Made by a program: the position numbers and the translations under genes. 64,000 nt of DNA from Pseudomonas sp. LP_7_YM (GTDB taxonomy: Bacteria > Pseudomonadota > Gammaproteobacteria > Pseudomonadales > Pseudomonadaceae), in NCBI RefSeq assembly GCF_004364435.1, contig NZ_SOCT01000013.1, forward strand, positions 1 to 64,000, given 5' to 3'. The notes under the pieces were generated by a model. The model did not search any database. It saw only the letters and a list, made by a program, of their open reading frames with translations, and was not told the origin of the DNA. Below are positions 53,554 through 62,574 of the stretch, piece after piece. The number at the start of each line of letters is the position of its first letter. Within the stretch, counting starts at the first letter, position 1.

Positions 53554-54732
53554 ATGCTGCTTAACCTGTTCAATGAAATGCGCGCAGCCAAAGTGCCGGT
53601 CTCGGTGCGCGAGCTGCTAGACCTGATCAATGCCTTGAAGCAGCGCGTCACCTTCGCCGACATGGACGAGTTTTATTACTTGTCGCGCACGATTCTGGTC
53701 AAGGACGAGCGCCACTTCGACAAATTCGACCGGGCCTTCGGCGCCTATTTCAACGGGCTGGAAAAGCTCGACGATCATTTGCAGGCGCTGATCCCCGAAG
53801 ACTGGCTGCGCAAGGAATTTGAGCGTTCGTTGACCGACGAGGAGCGTGCGCAGATTCAGTCCCTAGGCGGTCTGGACAAACTCATCGAAGCATTCAAAAA
53901 GCGTCTGGAAGAACAGAAAGAACGCCACGCCGGTGGCAACAAGTGGATCGGCACCGGCGGCACCAGCCCGTTCGGTTCCGGCGGATATAACCCTGAAGGT
54001 ATTCGCGTCGGCGACGCAGGCAAGCGCCAGGGCAAGGCGGCCAAGGTCTGGGAGCAGCGCGAGTACAAGAACCTCGATGATCAGGTCGAGCTTGGCACGC
54101 GCAATATAAAAGTCGCGCTGCGCAGGCTGCGCAAATTTGCCCGCCAAGGCGCCGCTGACGAGCTGGACATCGATAGCACCATCGACCACACCGCCCGCGA
54201 TGCCGGCCTGCTGAATATCCAGATGCGCCCGGAGCGACGCAACACGATCAAGCTATTGCTGCTGTTCGACATCGGCGGCTCGATGGATGCCCACGTAAAA
54301 ATCTGCGAAGAGTTGTTCTCGGCCTGCAAGACCGAGTTCAAGCACATGGAGTATTTCTATTTCCATAACTTCATCTACGAATCGGTGTGGAAGAACAACC
54401 TGCGCCGCACCTCCGAACGCACCAGCACCCAGGATCTGCTGCACAAATACGGCGCCGACTACAAAGTGATCTTCATCGGCGACGCCGCCATGGCGCCTTA
54501 TGAAATCACCCAACCCGGCGGCAGCGTCGAGCACTGGAACGAAGAAGCAGGCTACGTCTGGATGCACCGGTTCATGGCCAAGTTCAAGAAGATCATCTGG
54601 ATCAACCCCTATCCCAAGGACGCCTGGGCCTACACCACCTCGACCAACATCGTGCGCGATCTGATCGAAGATCAGATGTATCCGCTGACGTTGCGCGGGC
54701 TGGAAGAAGGGATGCGGTATTTGGCGAAGTGA
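53554..54732 (+). CDS. VWA-domain (CoxE-like) partner of the MoxR ATPase
   Basis: A 392-residue cytoplasmic protein. The N-terminal half is helical and charged (YYLSRTILVKDERHFDKFDRAF), with a glycine-rich linker near 130-150. The VWA domain starts around residue 230 with LLLLFDIGGSMDAHVK. Here the MIDAS motif reads D-I-G-G-S (D239 to S243), not the usual DxSxS, which may alter metal binding. FIGDAAMAPYEI and WINPYPKDAW follow. It is cotranscribed with the ATPase. Confidence 0.9.
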   Translation: MLLNLFNEMRAAKVPVSVRELLDLINALKQRVTFADMDEFYYLSRTILVKDERHFDKFDRAFGAYFNGLEKLDDHLQALIPEDWLRKEFERSLTDEERAQIQSLGGLDKLIEAFKKRLEEQKERHAGGNKWIGTGGTSPFGSGGYNPEGIRVGDAGKRQGKAAKVWEQREYKNLDDQVELGTRNIKVALRRLRKFARQGAADELDIDSTIDHTARDAGLLNIQMRPERRNTIKLLLLFDIGGSMDAHVKICEELFSACKTEFKHMEYFYFHNFIYESVWKNNLRRTSERTSTQDLLHKYGADYKVIFIGDAAMAPYEITQPGGSVEHWNEEAGYVWMHRFMAKFKKIIWINPYPKDAWAYTTSTNIVRDLIEDQMYPLTLRGLEEGMRYLAK

Positions 54733-54775
54733 TGCTGAGACTGCAGGAACGCGGTGTGTCAGCCACGAAGATATT

Positions 54776-54825
54776 GACTGACCTCACCGCGTTCGCTGCC
54801 GTCGTAACCTGCGACGTCTTGTGCA
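54776..54825 (+). repeat. Dispersed intergenic repeat, copy 2
   Basis: GACTGACCTC...GCGTTCGCTGCCGTCGTAACCTGCGA corresponds to the element at 1671-1720. It lies between the VWA gene and the convergent pxpC gene. Confidence 0.55.
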
Positions 54826-54847
54826 CGTTTCACGTCGATCTGCAGCT

Positions 54848-55768
54848 TCAGACCTGAAACCGCTTTACAAACCGGACCTGCTCTCGGCGCGCCACTTCCT
54901 GCACCACCGCCCTCACGCGCACCACAGTCCCCGGCAGTTTCTGCGCCAGTCGTGCCAGGGACAGCGGGGTCAAAGCGCCCAGCCTTGGGTAGCCGCCAAT
55001 GGTCTGCCGGTCGTTGAGCAGAATGATGGGCTGGCCGTCGGGTGGAACCTGAATTGCGCCCAGTGGGATGCCTTCGGAGATCATCGGTCTGCCCTGGTAG
55101 ACCAGTTCCGGCCCCATCAGACGCATGCCCATGCGATCAGCGCGGCTGTCGAGTGTCCAGTCGCTGTTGAAGGCGTCGAACAGACTCGTCCCACTGAACT
55201 GGCCGATCTGCGCGCCGAGCACGACGTCCAGAGGCCGCTGATCGTTCAAGTCGGGGGTCAGATGATCGGCAAGCACTTGCAGCTCAAATGAGGTACCCGA
55301 GTAGTTCAGTTGATCACCTTCGCGCAGCGCCTTGCCGGAGCCGTCCAGCCCCCCCAGCCCTTCTCTGCCGACTGTGGCGCAGCTGCCCAGTACCTCGAGT
55401 GCATCGAAACCGCCAGGCGCTGCGAGGTAGGCCCGCGCGCCGGAAATCGGCTGGATGAAGCGCAGTTGCTGGCCCTTGCGCAGAAAAAAGCTGCGCCACG
55501 GTGTAATCGGGCGCTCGTCGAGCAAGGCGCCGAGGTCCGCGCCGGCCAGGGCTAGGCAGCAGTCCTCTTCGGCAATCAGGGTCAGGCCACCCAGCGTCAC
55601 TTCGATCACTGCAGCATGCGGCGGGTTGTTCAGCAGTTTGTTGGCCCAGGCCATGGATACCCAATCCAGCGCGCCGCCTTGGGTCACGCCCAGATGACGC
55701 ACGCCGAAGCGGCCGGCGTCCTGCAGTTGGCACAACGGCGTACTGTGTTTAACCGTCAGCGCACTCAT
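54848..55768 (-). CDS. pxpC: 5-oxoprolinase subunit C
   Basis: A 306-residue biotin-dependent-carboxyltransferase-like subunit (AHS2/KipA family) of the ATP-driven 5-oxoprolinase that opens pyroglutamate to glutamate. GRFGVRHLGVTQGGALDWVSMAWANKLLNN is the family start. The later DRMGMRL and QPIILLNDRQTIGGYPRLGAL are diagnostic. Its ATG overlaps the pxpB stop by four bases. It is the third gene of a minus-strand pxpA-pxpB-pxpC operon. Confidence 0.93.
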   Translation of the reverse strand: MSALTVKHSTPLCQLQDAGRFGVRHLGVTQGGALDWVSMAWANKLLNNPPHAAVIEVTLGGLTLIAEEDCCLALAGADLGALLDERPITPWRSFFLRKGQQLRFIQPISGARAYLAAPGGFDALEVLGSCATVGREGLGGLDGSGKALREGDQLNYSGTSFELQVLADHLTPDLNDQRPLDVVLGAQIGQFSGTSLFDAFNSDWTLDSRADRMGMRLMGPELVYQGRPMISEGIPLGAIQVPPDGQPIILLNDRQTIGGYPRLGALTPLSLARLAQKLPGTVVRVRAVVQEVARREQVRFVKRFQV

Positions 55769-56469
55769 AGCAGCGCTTCCAGCGGGGTATCGTCGCCGCC
55801 CAGACGAATGAATTCGTCGTGATCGATGGCCGCGAAACGCACCATATCGCCGGGCTGCATGAGGCTGTAGCCATCAATTTCACGATCAAACAGCATGGCC
55901 GGGGTGCGGCCGAGGATATTCCAGCCGCCGGGCGATTCCAGCGGGTAGGCGGCGGTCTGCCGTTCGGCGATGCCCACGCTCCCCGCCGCGACCCGTTTGC
56001 GCGGGGTCTTGATGCGTGGCGCGGCGAGGGCGTCTTCAACCAATCCCATAAACGCGAAGCCCGGCGCGAAACCCAAGGCGAACACCTGATACTCGCGCTG
56101 GCTGTGACGCTTGATCACTTCGCCCACCGGCAACCCGCTGCGCTCGGACAGTAACCTCAGTTCGGGCCCGACGCTGAGGTCGTACCAGACTGGCAACACG
56201 TGCTGCCTGCCGCCGCTTGCGGCGCCGGGCGACAGGTCGTGCAACACGTTGACGATGATTTCACGGGCCTGCTGCGGATCCAGCGCTATCAGGTCGTAAT
56301 GCACCATCAAGGTGGTGTAGGACGGCACCAGATCAATCAGATGCGCGCCAAAGCCCTCGTGCAGGCGCAGGCTGGCGGCGAGCATCCACGGCATGTTGGC
56401 CTCATCTATGGCGTCGAACAGGCGCACCATCAGGCAGTCGATTGCGACGACTTCGATACGCGGATTCAT
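55765..56469 (-). CDS. pxpB: 5-oxoprolinase subunit B
   Basis: A 234-residue AHS1/KipI-type subunit. VPSYTTLMVHYDL, GEVIKRHSQREYQVFALGFAPGFAFMGLV and RVAAGSVGIAERQTAAYPLESPGGWNILGRTP are characteristic of the family. It forms a complex with PxpC and PxpA. Both ends overlap its neighbours by four bases, showing tight coupling. Confidence 0.93.
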   Translation of the reverse strand: MNPRIEVVAIDCLMVRLFDAIDEANMPWMLAASLRLHEGFGAHLIDLVPSYTTLMVHYDLIALDPQQAREIIVNVLHDLSPGAASGGRQHVLPVWYDLSVGPELRLLSERSGLPVGEVIKRHSQREYQVFALGFAPGFAFMGLVEDALAAPRIKTPRKRVAAGSVGIAERQTAAYPLESPGGWNILGRTPAMLFDREIDGYSLMQPGDMVRFAAIDHDEFIRLGGDDTPLEALL

Positions 56470-57218
56470 GAACCGGACGTCTTGCTCAAGGCCTCGCGTA
56501 TGCGCTGCACCGCCGCGATGGAACTGGCGTTGTCACCGTGCACGCAGAGTGTATCGACCTTCAGCAGCAGTTCGCTGCCGTCGCTGGCGATCAGGGCTTG
56601 CCCGCGGGATAAGGTAAGGGCCTGACCAACGATCAGCTCCGGGTCATGATGCACCGCGCCTGGCAAAGTCCGTGAAACCAGCCGGCCAACACTGTCATAG
56701 GCCCGGTCGGCAAAGGCTTCGAACCACAGCGTGACGCTGAACTCATCGGCGATGGCCTGCGCTACGCTGTTGTCGCGCATCGACAGCAACATCAGCGGCA
56801 ATTGCGGGCTGTAGCGTGCGATACCCTCGATCACCGCACGCAGCTGGGCGGGATTGGCCATCATGTCGTTGTACATCGCGCCATGAGGTTTGACATAGCT
56901 GACGCGCCCGCCCTGGGCACGACAGACGCCATCGAGCGCGCCAATCTGATAATGCAGCAGGTCCTGGATTTCCTGCGTCGTGCACGCCATGGAGCGACGT
57001 CCGAACCCGACCAGATCGGGGTATGCCGGGTGCGCGCCGAGGGTGACGTTGTGACTCAACGCCAAGGCCACCGTCTTGCGCATGACACTGGGGTCTCCGG
57101 CGTGAAAGCCGCAGGCGATGTTGGCGCAATCGATGTAAGGCATGACTTCGGCGTCGAGCCCCATGGTCCAGGCGCCGTAGCTTTCGCCAATATCGCAATT
57201 CAATAACAGGCGGCCCAA
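56466..57218 (-). CDS. pxpA: 5-oxoprolinase subunit A (LamB/YcsF family)
   Basis: A 250-residue subunit. TTG at 57218 is chosen as start: it follows AGGAGA by seven bases, gives the family N-terminus (M)GRLLLNCDIGESYGAW, and yields the usual length. Longer upstream readings have low-complexity sequence. ANIACGFHAGDPSVMRKTVALA, LGAHPAYPDLVGFGRR and YVKPHGAMYNDM are diagnostic. It is the first gene of the pxpABC operon, for recycling pyroglutamate. Confidence 0.93.
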   Translation of the reverse strand: MGRLLLNCDIGESYGAWTMGLDAEVMPYIDCANIACGFHAGDPSVMRKTVALALSHNVTLGAHPAYPDLVGFGRRSMACTTQEIQDLLHYQIGALDGVCRAQGGRVSYVKPHGAMYNDMMANPAQLRAVIEGIARYSPQLPLMLLSMRDNSVAQAIADEFSVTLWFEAFADRAYDSVGRLVSRTLPGAVHHDPELIVGQALTLSRGQALIASDGSELLLKVDTLCVHGDNASSIAAVQRIREALSKTSGS

Positions 57219-57370
57219 GGCTTGTCTCCTGTGCGGATGAAGGTGAAGGACACGCTGAGTGTACGCCTGCAACGCTTGTCTTTGCAGCGCTGGCACCGCT
57301 GTCGTCTGCTGGAAGAAATCCGCCCCGGAATTCATCGCTGCACGGACCTCGCGCCCAGGCGCGCAGCCAT

Positions 57371-57466
57371 TTTCTGTGGGGGAATTCACTGGCGATGCGC
57401 TTGATCAACCCTGCATTTATGTCGCTTGCACTGGCTGCTTGCGTATGAATCGCTCCCACAGAATTG
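57371..57466. repeat. REP-like inverted pair upstream of pxpA
   Basis: TTTCTGTGGGGGAATTCA (from 57371) is matched in reverse complement by TGAATCGCTCCCACAGAATT (ending about 57465), with a few mismatches. The arms resemble the Pseudomonas REP type CTGTGGGAGCGAATTCA. It lies between the DUF2937 gene and pxpA. Confidence 0.6.
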
Positions 57467-57492
57467 CTGTCAGGACCCCGACAACGGCACCC

Positions 57493-58017
57493 TTAACGCG
57501 AGTCGCGATTGACCGGACGCACGTGATGCCGCCCCACGAACACCCAGTCGATAAACAGGACGAAGCTTTCGATTACCAGCGAGAACAGCAACGCGCAAAT
57601 CAGGCCCCAGCCGATGACTTGCGGTGACAGGAGCACCTGCCAGGTGTAGCCGTTCCATGTCTCATTGCGGATGTCTGGATCGGCAGCAGTCAGCACGTGC
57701 CAGGCCCGCGTATACCAAGGACCTTGCAGCGCCTGCCATTCACGATCCAGCATTTGCGTGCGGCTCAGCAGATTGCTGATGTTGTTGGCGTCGGTGCGAA
57801 AAACCGGGTCATCGCTGCTGCGGTAATGCTGGATCAGCGCCTGCACATCGCCATTGAAGAAGCGCTGGGCCGTGTCGCTGTAGCCGCGCAGATTCTGCTG
57901 CGCTTCCATCAGATGCGCCTCGACGCGCTTGCCGTAATCGCTGATGAAGCCGGGAATCTGCACGCCGATCAACAGGCCTGCCGTGAATAACACCAGTCGC
58001 ACATAGCTTCGCAGCAT
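57493..58017 (-). CDS. DUF2937 family inner-membrane protein
   Basis: A 174-residue protein with an N-terminal membrane helix (YVRLVLFTAGLLIGVQIPGFI) and a C-terminal one (VIGWGLICALLFSLVIESFVLFIDWVF). The segment between them is periplasmic, charged and helical (KRVEAHLMEAQQNLRGYSDTAQRFFNGD). ATG at 58017 is the family start. Function unknown. It lies 13 bases downstream of the YafJ-like gene and may be cotranscribed with it. Confidence 0.82.
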   Translation of the reverse strand: MLRSYVRLVLFTAGLLIGVQIPGFISDYGKRVEAHLMEAQQNLRGYSDTAQRFFNGDVQALIQHYRSSDDPVFRTDANNISNLLSRTQMLDREWQALQGPWYTRAWHVLTAADPDIRNETWNGYTWQVLLSPQVIGWGLICALLFSLVIESFVLFIDWVFVGRHHVRPVNRDSR

Positions 58018-58030
58018 AGATCCCTCTCTG

Positions 58031-58804
58031 TCAGGTTCGGCCTTCGGCCACGCATTCGCCACGACGCCAGAGGCTCCAGTGCCCCGGCTCGTAGCGATTC
58101 CAGGTTTCATCTTCGGTCAAGGGCTCGGTGGCGATGACAGTGACCACATCGTTGGGCGTCGTCTCTGCCTGGAAGTCGACGATCATGTCGACATCCTTGA
58201 GCCGCGCCGGCCCGAACGGCGCTCGCCGGGTGATGTGCACCAACTTGGTGGAGCAGAAACAGAACAGCCAGTCCCCATCGCTGAGCAGGCCGTTGAACAC
58301 GCCTTTGCTTCGATATTCGCTGCAGGCCTGAACCAGCGTCGGTAGCAACCGCTCGATCTCGACAGGCTCGGGAAACCCCTCGCGCACCCGGTTCAACAGG
58401 TCGCAGAATGCAGCCTCGCTGTCCGTATCGCCGACCGGCCGATAGAACGTGACGCTGGGGTGAAAATCCGCCAGTTGGCCGTTATGCGCGAAGCACCAGT
58501 TACGGCCCCACAGCTCGCGGACAAAAGGATGGGTATTGGACAGGCACACCCTGCCGACGTTGGCCTGACGAATATGGCCGATGACGACTTCACTCTTTAT
58601 CGGGTATCGCTGTACCAGTTGCGCGACCTCGGACTCGCTGCTGGCGGCCGGGTCCTGAAACAGCCGCAACCCGCGTCCTTCGTAAAAGCCGATGCCCCAA
58701 CCATCACGGTGAGGCCCGGTTCGACCGCCCCGCTGCATGAGCCCGGTAAAGCTGAAGACGATGTCGGTCGGTACGTTGGCACTCATGCCCAGAAGTTCAC
58801 ACAT
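58031..58804 (-). CDS. Class II glutamine amidotransferase (YafJ-like)
   Basis: A 257-residue cytosolic enzyme of the Ntn-hydrolase type. The second residue is the catalytic cysteine (MCELLGMSANVP). GGRTGPHRDGWGIGFYEG, GHIRQANVG, NTHPFVRELWGRNWCFAHNGQL and GDTDSEAAFC are the glutaminase motifs. No synthase domain is fused. The family is linked to gamma-glutamyl hydrolysis in various pathways; the role here is not known. Confidence 0.9.
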   Translation of the reverse strand: MCELLGMSANVPTDIVFSFTGLMQRGGRTGPHRDGWGIGFYEGRGLRLFQDPAASSESEVAQLVQRYPIKSEVVIGHIRQANVGRVCLSNTHPFVRELWGRNWCFAHNGQLADFHPSVTFYRPVGDTDSEAAFCDLLNRVREGFPEPVEIERLLPTLVQACSEYRSKGVFNGLLSDGDWLFCFCSTKLVHITRRAPFGPARLKDVDMIVDFQAETTPNDVVTVIATEPLTEDETWNRYEPGHWSLWRRGECVAEGRT

Positions 58805-58852
58805 GCTCGGCGCTCGATGGATTCAACAGCATGTTGGCCTGGTGCAGGCCGG

Positions 58853-59362
58853 TCACAGCTTGGGCTCGACCCGGTAACGACCGCCTGGCGCTGAGTTTAT
58901 GCCCTTGGCGGGCTCGGCGGACGTGCTGGCGTAGCGGTCGGCATCTTGCGACGCGAAGGGTTGGTCATCTTCCTTCTGCTCGGCGGCAGCGTGTGCGGCA
59001 GCGGCTTCGGCATGGGCCTGACGAGCCTTTTTCTTGCGCAAAAACGGCAGCCGGATCAGCGCAAAAATGAAGTACAGCCCCAAGGCGACTGCGCCATAGG
59101 TGGACAGGTCGAGCGCCGCGCGCCAGACGTTGTTGCCGACCTTGAGGCCGAGATCCAGGGCGCTGATGGCCAGGGCCGGGGCGTATTTTTCTTTCACCGG
59201 ATCGATGACGGTCGGGCAGAACAGCAGGACCGCACCGATGACCCGCAGCGGTTCGCGCAGGTAGCGCCACATCCAGCCGGTCAGCTTGAACCACACCAAC
59301 AGACAGCCCAACGCAGCAAATGCGTAAAGGCCCCAGGCAATCAGATAGTCGTTGTCGGTCAT
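58853..59362 (-). CDS. Conserved Pseudomonas membrane protein
   Basis: A 169-residue protein not assigned to a named family. ATG at 59362 (MTDNDYLIAWGLYAFAALGCLLVWF) starts a first membrane helix. Two or three more hydrophobic segments follow (VIGAVLLFCPTVIDP, GAVALGLYFIFALIRLPFL), then a charged alanine-rich cytoplasmic tail (KKKARQAHAEAAAAHAAAEQ). It is divergent from oligopeptidase B. Confidence 0.78.
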   Translation of the reverse strand: MTDNDYLIAWGLYAFAALGCLLVWFKLTGWMWRYLREPLRVIGAVLLFCPTVIDPVKEKYAPALAISALDLGLKVGNNVWRAALDLSTYGAVALGLYFIFALIRLPFLRKKKARQAHAEAAAAHAAAEQKEDDQPFASQDADRYASTSAEPAKGINSAPGGRYRVEPKL

Positions 59363-59504
59363 GACGTCCGTGGTAAGGCAGGTAGAGAGGCGCTTATGAT
59401 AACGACTTTTCGCAAGCCCGGCTTCCCCGGCTTCAGTTATCGGTCCGCGACGCCACGTGCAGGCGTCACCTGAGCGGCCCGCTTCACTTTTGAGAGAGCC
59501 CAGC

Positions 59505-61562
59505 ATGCCTTTTTCCGACATTGATTCCCGCGCACCGCTTGCCCGCAAGGCTGACGGCGCCGATCCGTATGCCTGGCTGCAGCATCGCGACGCCGATGAG
59601 GTGCTCGATTACCTCAAGGCGGAAAACGACTATCAGGAGCGTCAACTCAACGATCAACAGGCCCTGCGCGAAACCCTGTTTCAGGAAATAAAGGGGCGCA
59701 TCCTTGAAACCGACCTGTCGCTGCCCTCGCCATGGGGGCCGTACCTGTATTACACCCGCACGACCGAAGGCGACGAATACGCCCGCCACTATCGTTGCCC
59801 GCGCCCTGCCGACGATTCGCAGACGATCGACGAGCGCGCCGAAGAGCTACTCCTGGATCCAAACGCGCTGGCCAATGGTAGCTTCTTTTCACTTGGCGCT
59901 TTCAGCATCAGCCCTGACCATCAGCGTCTGGCGTACAGCTTGGACACCAGCGGCGAAGAGGTTTATCAGCTGCATGTCAAGGAACTGAGCACAGGCGACG
60001 TCACCACGTTGCCGTTCGAAGACTGCGATGGCAGCATGACCTGGGCCAATGACAGCCGGACTCTGTTCTTCGGCGAACTGGACGACACCCATCGCCCATA
60101 CAGGCTTTATCGACACCTCCTGGGCGAGGACTCGGCGCAATTGGTCTTCGAAGAGCCGGACGGACGGTTCTTCCTGCATTGCTATCGCTCCAGCTCCGAG
60201 CGCCAACTGGTGCTGGCCCTGGACAGCAAGACCACCAGCGAAAGCTGGGTGCTGGACGCCGGTAAACCCGAGCAAGCGTTCGTGTGCATGGCGCCACGCA
60301 GCGAAGGCCACGAATACTCGGTGGACCATGGCCTGATCGACGGTAGCTGGAGCTGGCTGATTCGCAGCAACCAGGCCGGTATCAACTTCGCCCTGTTCCA
60401 GGCTGTCGAGCAAACCGGCGGTGTGCCTGAGCGCAAGGACTGGCAAACACTGATTCTGCACAGCGATACGGTCATGCTCGACGGCTTCAGTCTTAACGCC
60501 AAGGGTCTGACCTTGAGCTTGCGTGAAGGCGGCCTGCCGATCGTCGAGGTACACCCTCAGGGTTTGCCGGCTTATCGTGTGCAATTGCCGGATGCGGCCT
60601 ACAACCTGTATGTGCAGGACACCCTTGAATTCGACAGCGACAAGATTCGCCTGCGTTATCAATCGCTGAATCGTCCGCCACAGGTGCGTCAATTGACCCT
60701 GGCGACCGCAGAGCAAGTGGTGCTCAAGGAAACCCCGGTGCTGGGCGTATTCGACGCCGAAGTCTATGTCAGTCAGCGCCTGTGGGCGACCGCCGCTGAT
60801 GGCACCCAGGTACCGATCAGCCTTGTGGTAAAGCGTGAACTGGCAGGTCAGCCAGTGCCGTTGTACCTCTACGGATATGGCGCCTACGGTGAAAGTCTCG
60901 ACCCGTGGTTCTCCCACGCACGGCTCAGTCTGCTTGATCGCGGAATCGCCTTTGCCATCGCTCACGTGCGCGGCGGCGGCGAGTTGGGCGAAGCCTGGTA
61001 TCGCAGTGGCAAGCAGGAGCACAAACAGAACACGTTCAGTGATTTCATTGCCTGCGCCGAACATCTGATTGCGGAAAAACTCACCACGGCTGAAAAACTG
61101 GTGATCAGCGGCGGCAGCGCCGGCGGGCTGTTGATCGGTGCCGTCGTTAACCAGCGCCCTGAGCTGTTCAAGGCGGCCATTGCCGAGGTGCCGTTCGTCG
61201 ACGTGCTCAACACCATGCTCGACCCGGAGCTGCCACTGACCGTCACCGAATACGACGAATGGGGCAATCCGCAGGAACCGGAGGTCTACGCTCGCATCAA
61301 GGCTTATGCACCGTACGAGAACGTCATCGCTCAAGCCTACCCGGCGATGCTGGTGATTGCCGGCTACAACGACAGCCGCGTGCAGTATTGGGAGGCGGCC
61401 AAGTGGGTAGCGAAATTGCGCGATACCAAAACCGACGACAACCTGCTGCTGCTCAAGACCGAACTGGGTGCCGGGCACGGCGGAATGAGCGGTCGTTATC
61501 AGGGATTGCGTGACGTGGCGCTCGAATACGGTTTTATCTTCAAGGTATTGCAACTGGCCTGA
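59505..61562 (+). CDS. ptrB: Oligopeptidase B
   Basis: A 685-residue S9A serine peptidase that cleaves short peptides after Arg/Lys in the cytoplasm. The N-terminal seven-bladed propeller starts near residue 70 (PYLYYTRTTEGDEYARHYRC). The catalytic alpha/beta-hydrolase domain has YGYGAYG, the nucleophile S538 in ISGGSAGG, D623 in AGYNDSRV and H658 in GAGHGG. Length equals the E. coli enzyme. ATG at 59505 (MPFSDIDSRAPLARK) is the family-like start with GAGAG upstream. Confidence 0.95.
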   Translation: MPFSDIDSRAPLARKADGADPYAWLQHRDADEVLDYLKAENDYQERQLNDQQALRETLFQEIKGRILETDLSLPSPWGPYLYYTRTTEGDEYARHYRCPRPADDSQTIDERAEELLLDPNALANGSFFSLGAFSISPDHQRLAYSLDTSGEEVYQLHVKELSTGDVTTLPFEDCDGSMTWANDSRTLFFGELDDTHRPYRLYRHLLGEDSAQLVFEEPDGRFFLHCYRSSSERQLVLALDSKTTSESWVLDAGKPEQAFVCMAPRSEGHEYSVDHGLIDGSWSWLIRSNQAGINFALFQAVEQTGGVPERKDWQTLILHSDTVMLDGFSLNAKGLTLSLREGGLPIVEVHPQGLPAYRVQLPDAAYNLYVQDTLEFDSDKIRLRYQSLNRPPQVRQLTLATAEQVVLKETPVLGVFDAEVYVSQRLWATAADGTQVPISLVVKRELAGQPVPLYLYGYGAYGESLDPWFSHARLSLLDRGIAFAIAHVRGGGELGEAWYRSGKQEHKQNTFSDFIACAEHLIAEKLTTAEKLVISGGSAGGLLIGAVVNQRPELFKAAIAEVPFVDVLNTMLDPELPLTVTEYDEWGNPQEPEVYARIKAYAPYENVIAQAYPAMLVIAGYNDSRVQYWEAAKWVAKLRDTKTDDNLLLLKTELGAGHGGMSGRYQGLRDVALEYGFIFKVLQLA

Positions 61563-61664
61563 GGAACTCCCTCCCGGCGCTTTGTCATATCAGACGGCAT
61601 CCGGACGTTGTACGGTCCGGGCCTGTCTTGCTGGTCATCTTTCAATACAGAACAAGAACCTCCC

Positions 61665-62138
61665 ATGTCGACACCCTCATCACTGAACACGGAAATCCGC
61701 GAGATGCTGATGGACTGCGGTCTGTTCCTCGCCCTCACGCCTGCGGAGTCTGCTGCAGCAGCGGGCTATTTCAGCATCAGCGGCATCGAAAAAGGCGACG
61801 CCATCTTCAACGAAGGCGACGCCGGCACCTTCATGTGCATCATCCACTCGGGCACGGTCTCGGTGCAGAAGCTCAATGCGGACGGCAAACAGGTGGAAAC
61901 CGCCATTTTGCGTGGCGGTCGGGCGTTCGGGGAAATGGCGGTGCTGGATGGCGAACGGCGCTCGGCCAGTTGTATCGCGGCCTCTTCCTGCACCCTGCTG
62001 AATCTGGGCAAGGATTCGCTGGAAAAAATGCTCAACGAAGCGCCAAAAGCGGCAGCGAAGATCATCCGCGCGATTGCCGTGGCCATGTCCAGGCGGTTGC
62101 GGATGATGGATGGCAAGGTGTTGGCGCACCAGGAGTAG
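61665..62138 (+). CDS. Cyclic-nucleotide-binding domain protein
   Basis: A 157-residue protein consisting mainly of a single cNMP-binding beta-roll. IEKGDAIFNEGDAGTFMCIIHSGTVSV is the first half. GGRAFGEMAVLDGERRSASCIA is the phosphate-binding cassette, with the FGE and the arginine-rich motif. No HTH follows, so it is a stand-alone sensor, not a Crp-type activator. ATG at 61665 (MSTPSSLNTEIREML) was chosen because a short upstream extension is unlike protein. Confidence 0.87.
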   Translation: MSTPSSLNTEIREMLMDCGLFLALTPAESAAAAGYFSISGIEKGDAIFNEGDAGTFMCIIHSGTVSVQKLNADGKQVETAILRGGRAFGEMAVLDGERRSASCIAASSCTLLNLGKDSLEKMLNEAPKAAAKIIRAIAVAMSRRLRMMDGKVLAHQE

Positions 62139-62179
62139 AACCTCCCACGGCGTCGTGGCCCTGCCTTTGTGGTCAATCC

Positions 62180-62464
62180 TTACGGACCCGGCTTGGCTGG
62201 CGAGATGCCCGGCAACGGCTCATCCTCCTTCGGTGGTCCAGGCTGGGGAATTTTCGGCAACAACGGCGGATTACCCTGCCCGCCCGCACGCGGCACACTC
62301 GGCGGCGCCACTTGCGGGTAAGGCGTCGGCGTGGCCGTGCCGGGCGAGCCGGACGTCGCGGCAATCGGCTCGGGGGTATTGAGGACAGGCTGCAACGTTT
62401 CGGCAAATACCTGCGATACGCCAAGCATCGTCAAGGCAATCGCCGCTAGAATGGACCGCTTCAT
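62180..62464 (-). CDS. Small proline-rich exported protein
   Basis: A 94-residue protein with a signal peptide (MKRSILAAIALTMLGVSQVFA, cut before ETLQ). The rest is proline- and glycine-rich (TATPTPYPQVAPPSVPRAGG, PLLPKIPQPGPPKEDEPLPG), with no fold recognised. A GGAGG-like site precedes the ATG at 62464. It is convergent with the cNMP-binding gene and divergent from the next gene. It is likely periplasmic; function unknown. Confidence 0.75.
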   Translation of the reverse strand: MKRSILAAIALTMLGVSQVFAETLQPVLNTPEPIAATSGSPGTATPTPYPQVAPPSVPRAGGQGNPPLLPKIPQPGPPKEDEPLPGISPAKPGP

Positions 62465-62574
62465 CGTTGGCCTCCAGTGCCAATCTTTTGCTGGGACGCT
62501 CAGGCTACTCCTGCGCAGCGCTTTGCGCGCTGACAAATTGCTCTGCGCCCGGCCACGCTGCCACCGAGTTCTCC

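Noticed and set aside
59889..61553. A long open frame (about 550 codons) on the minus strand
   Set aside because: It is entirely antisense to oligopeptidase B, whose catalytic motifs are intact. GC-rich codon bias opens such antisense frames; there is no ribosome-binding site or family motif.
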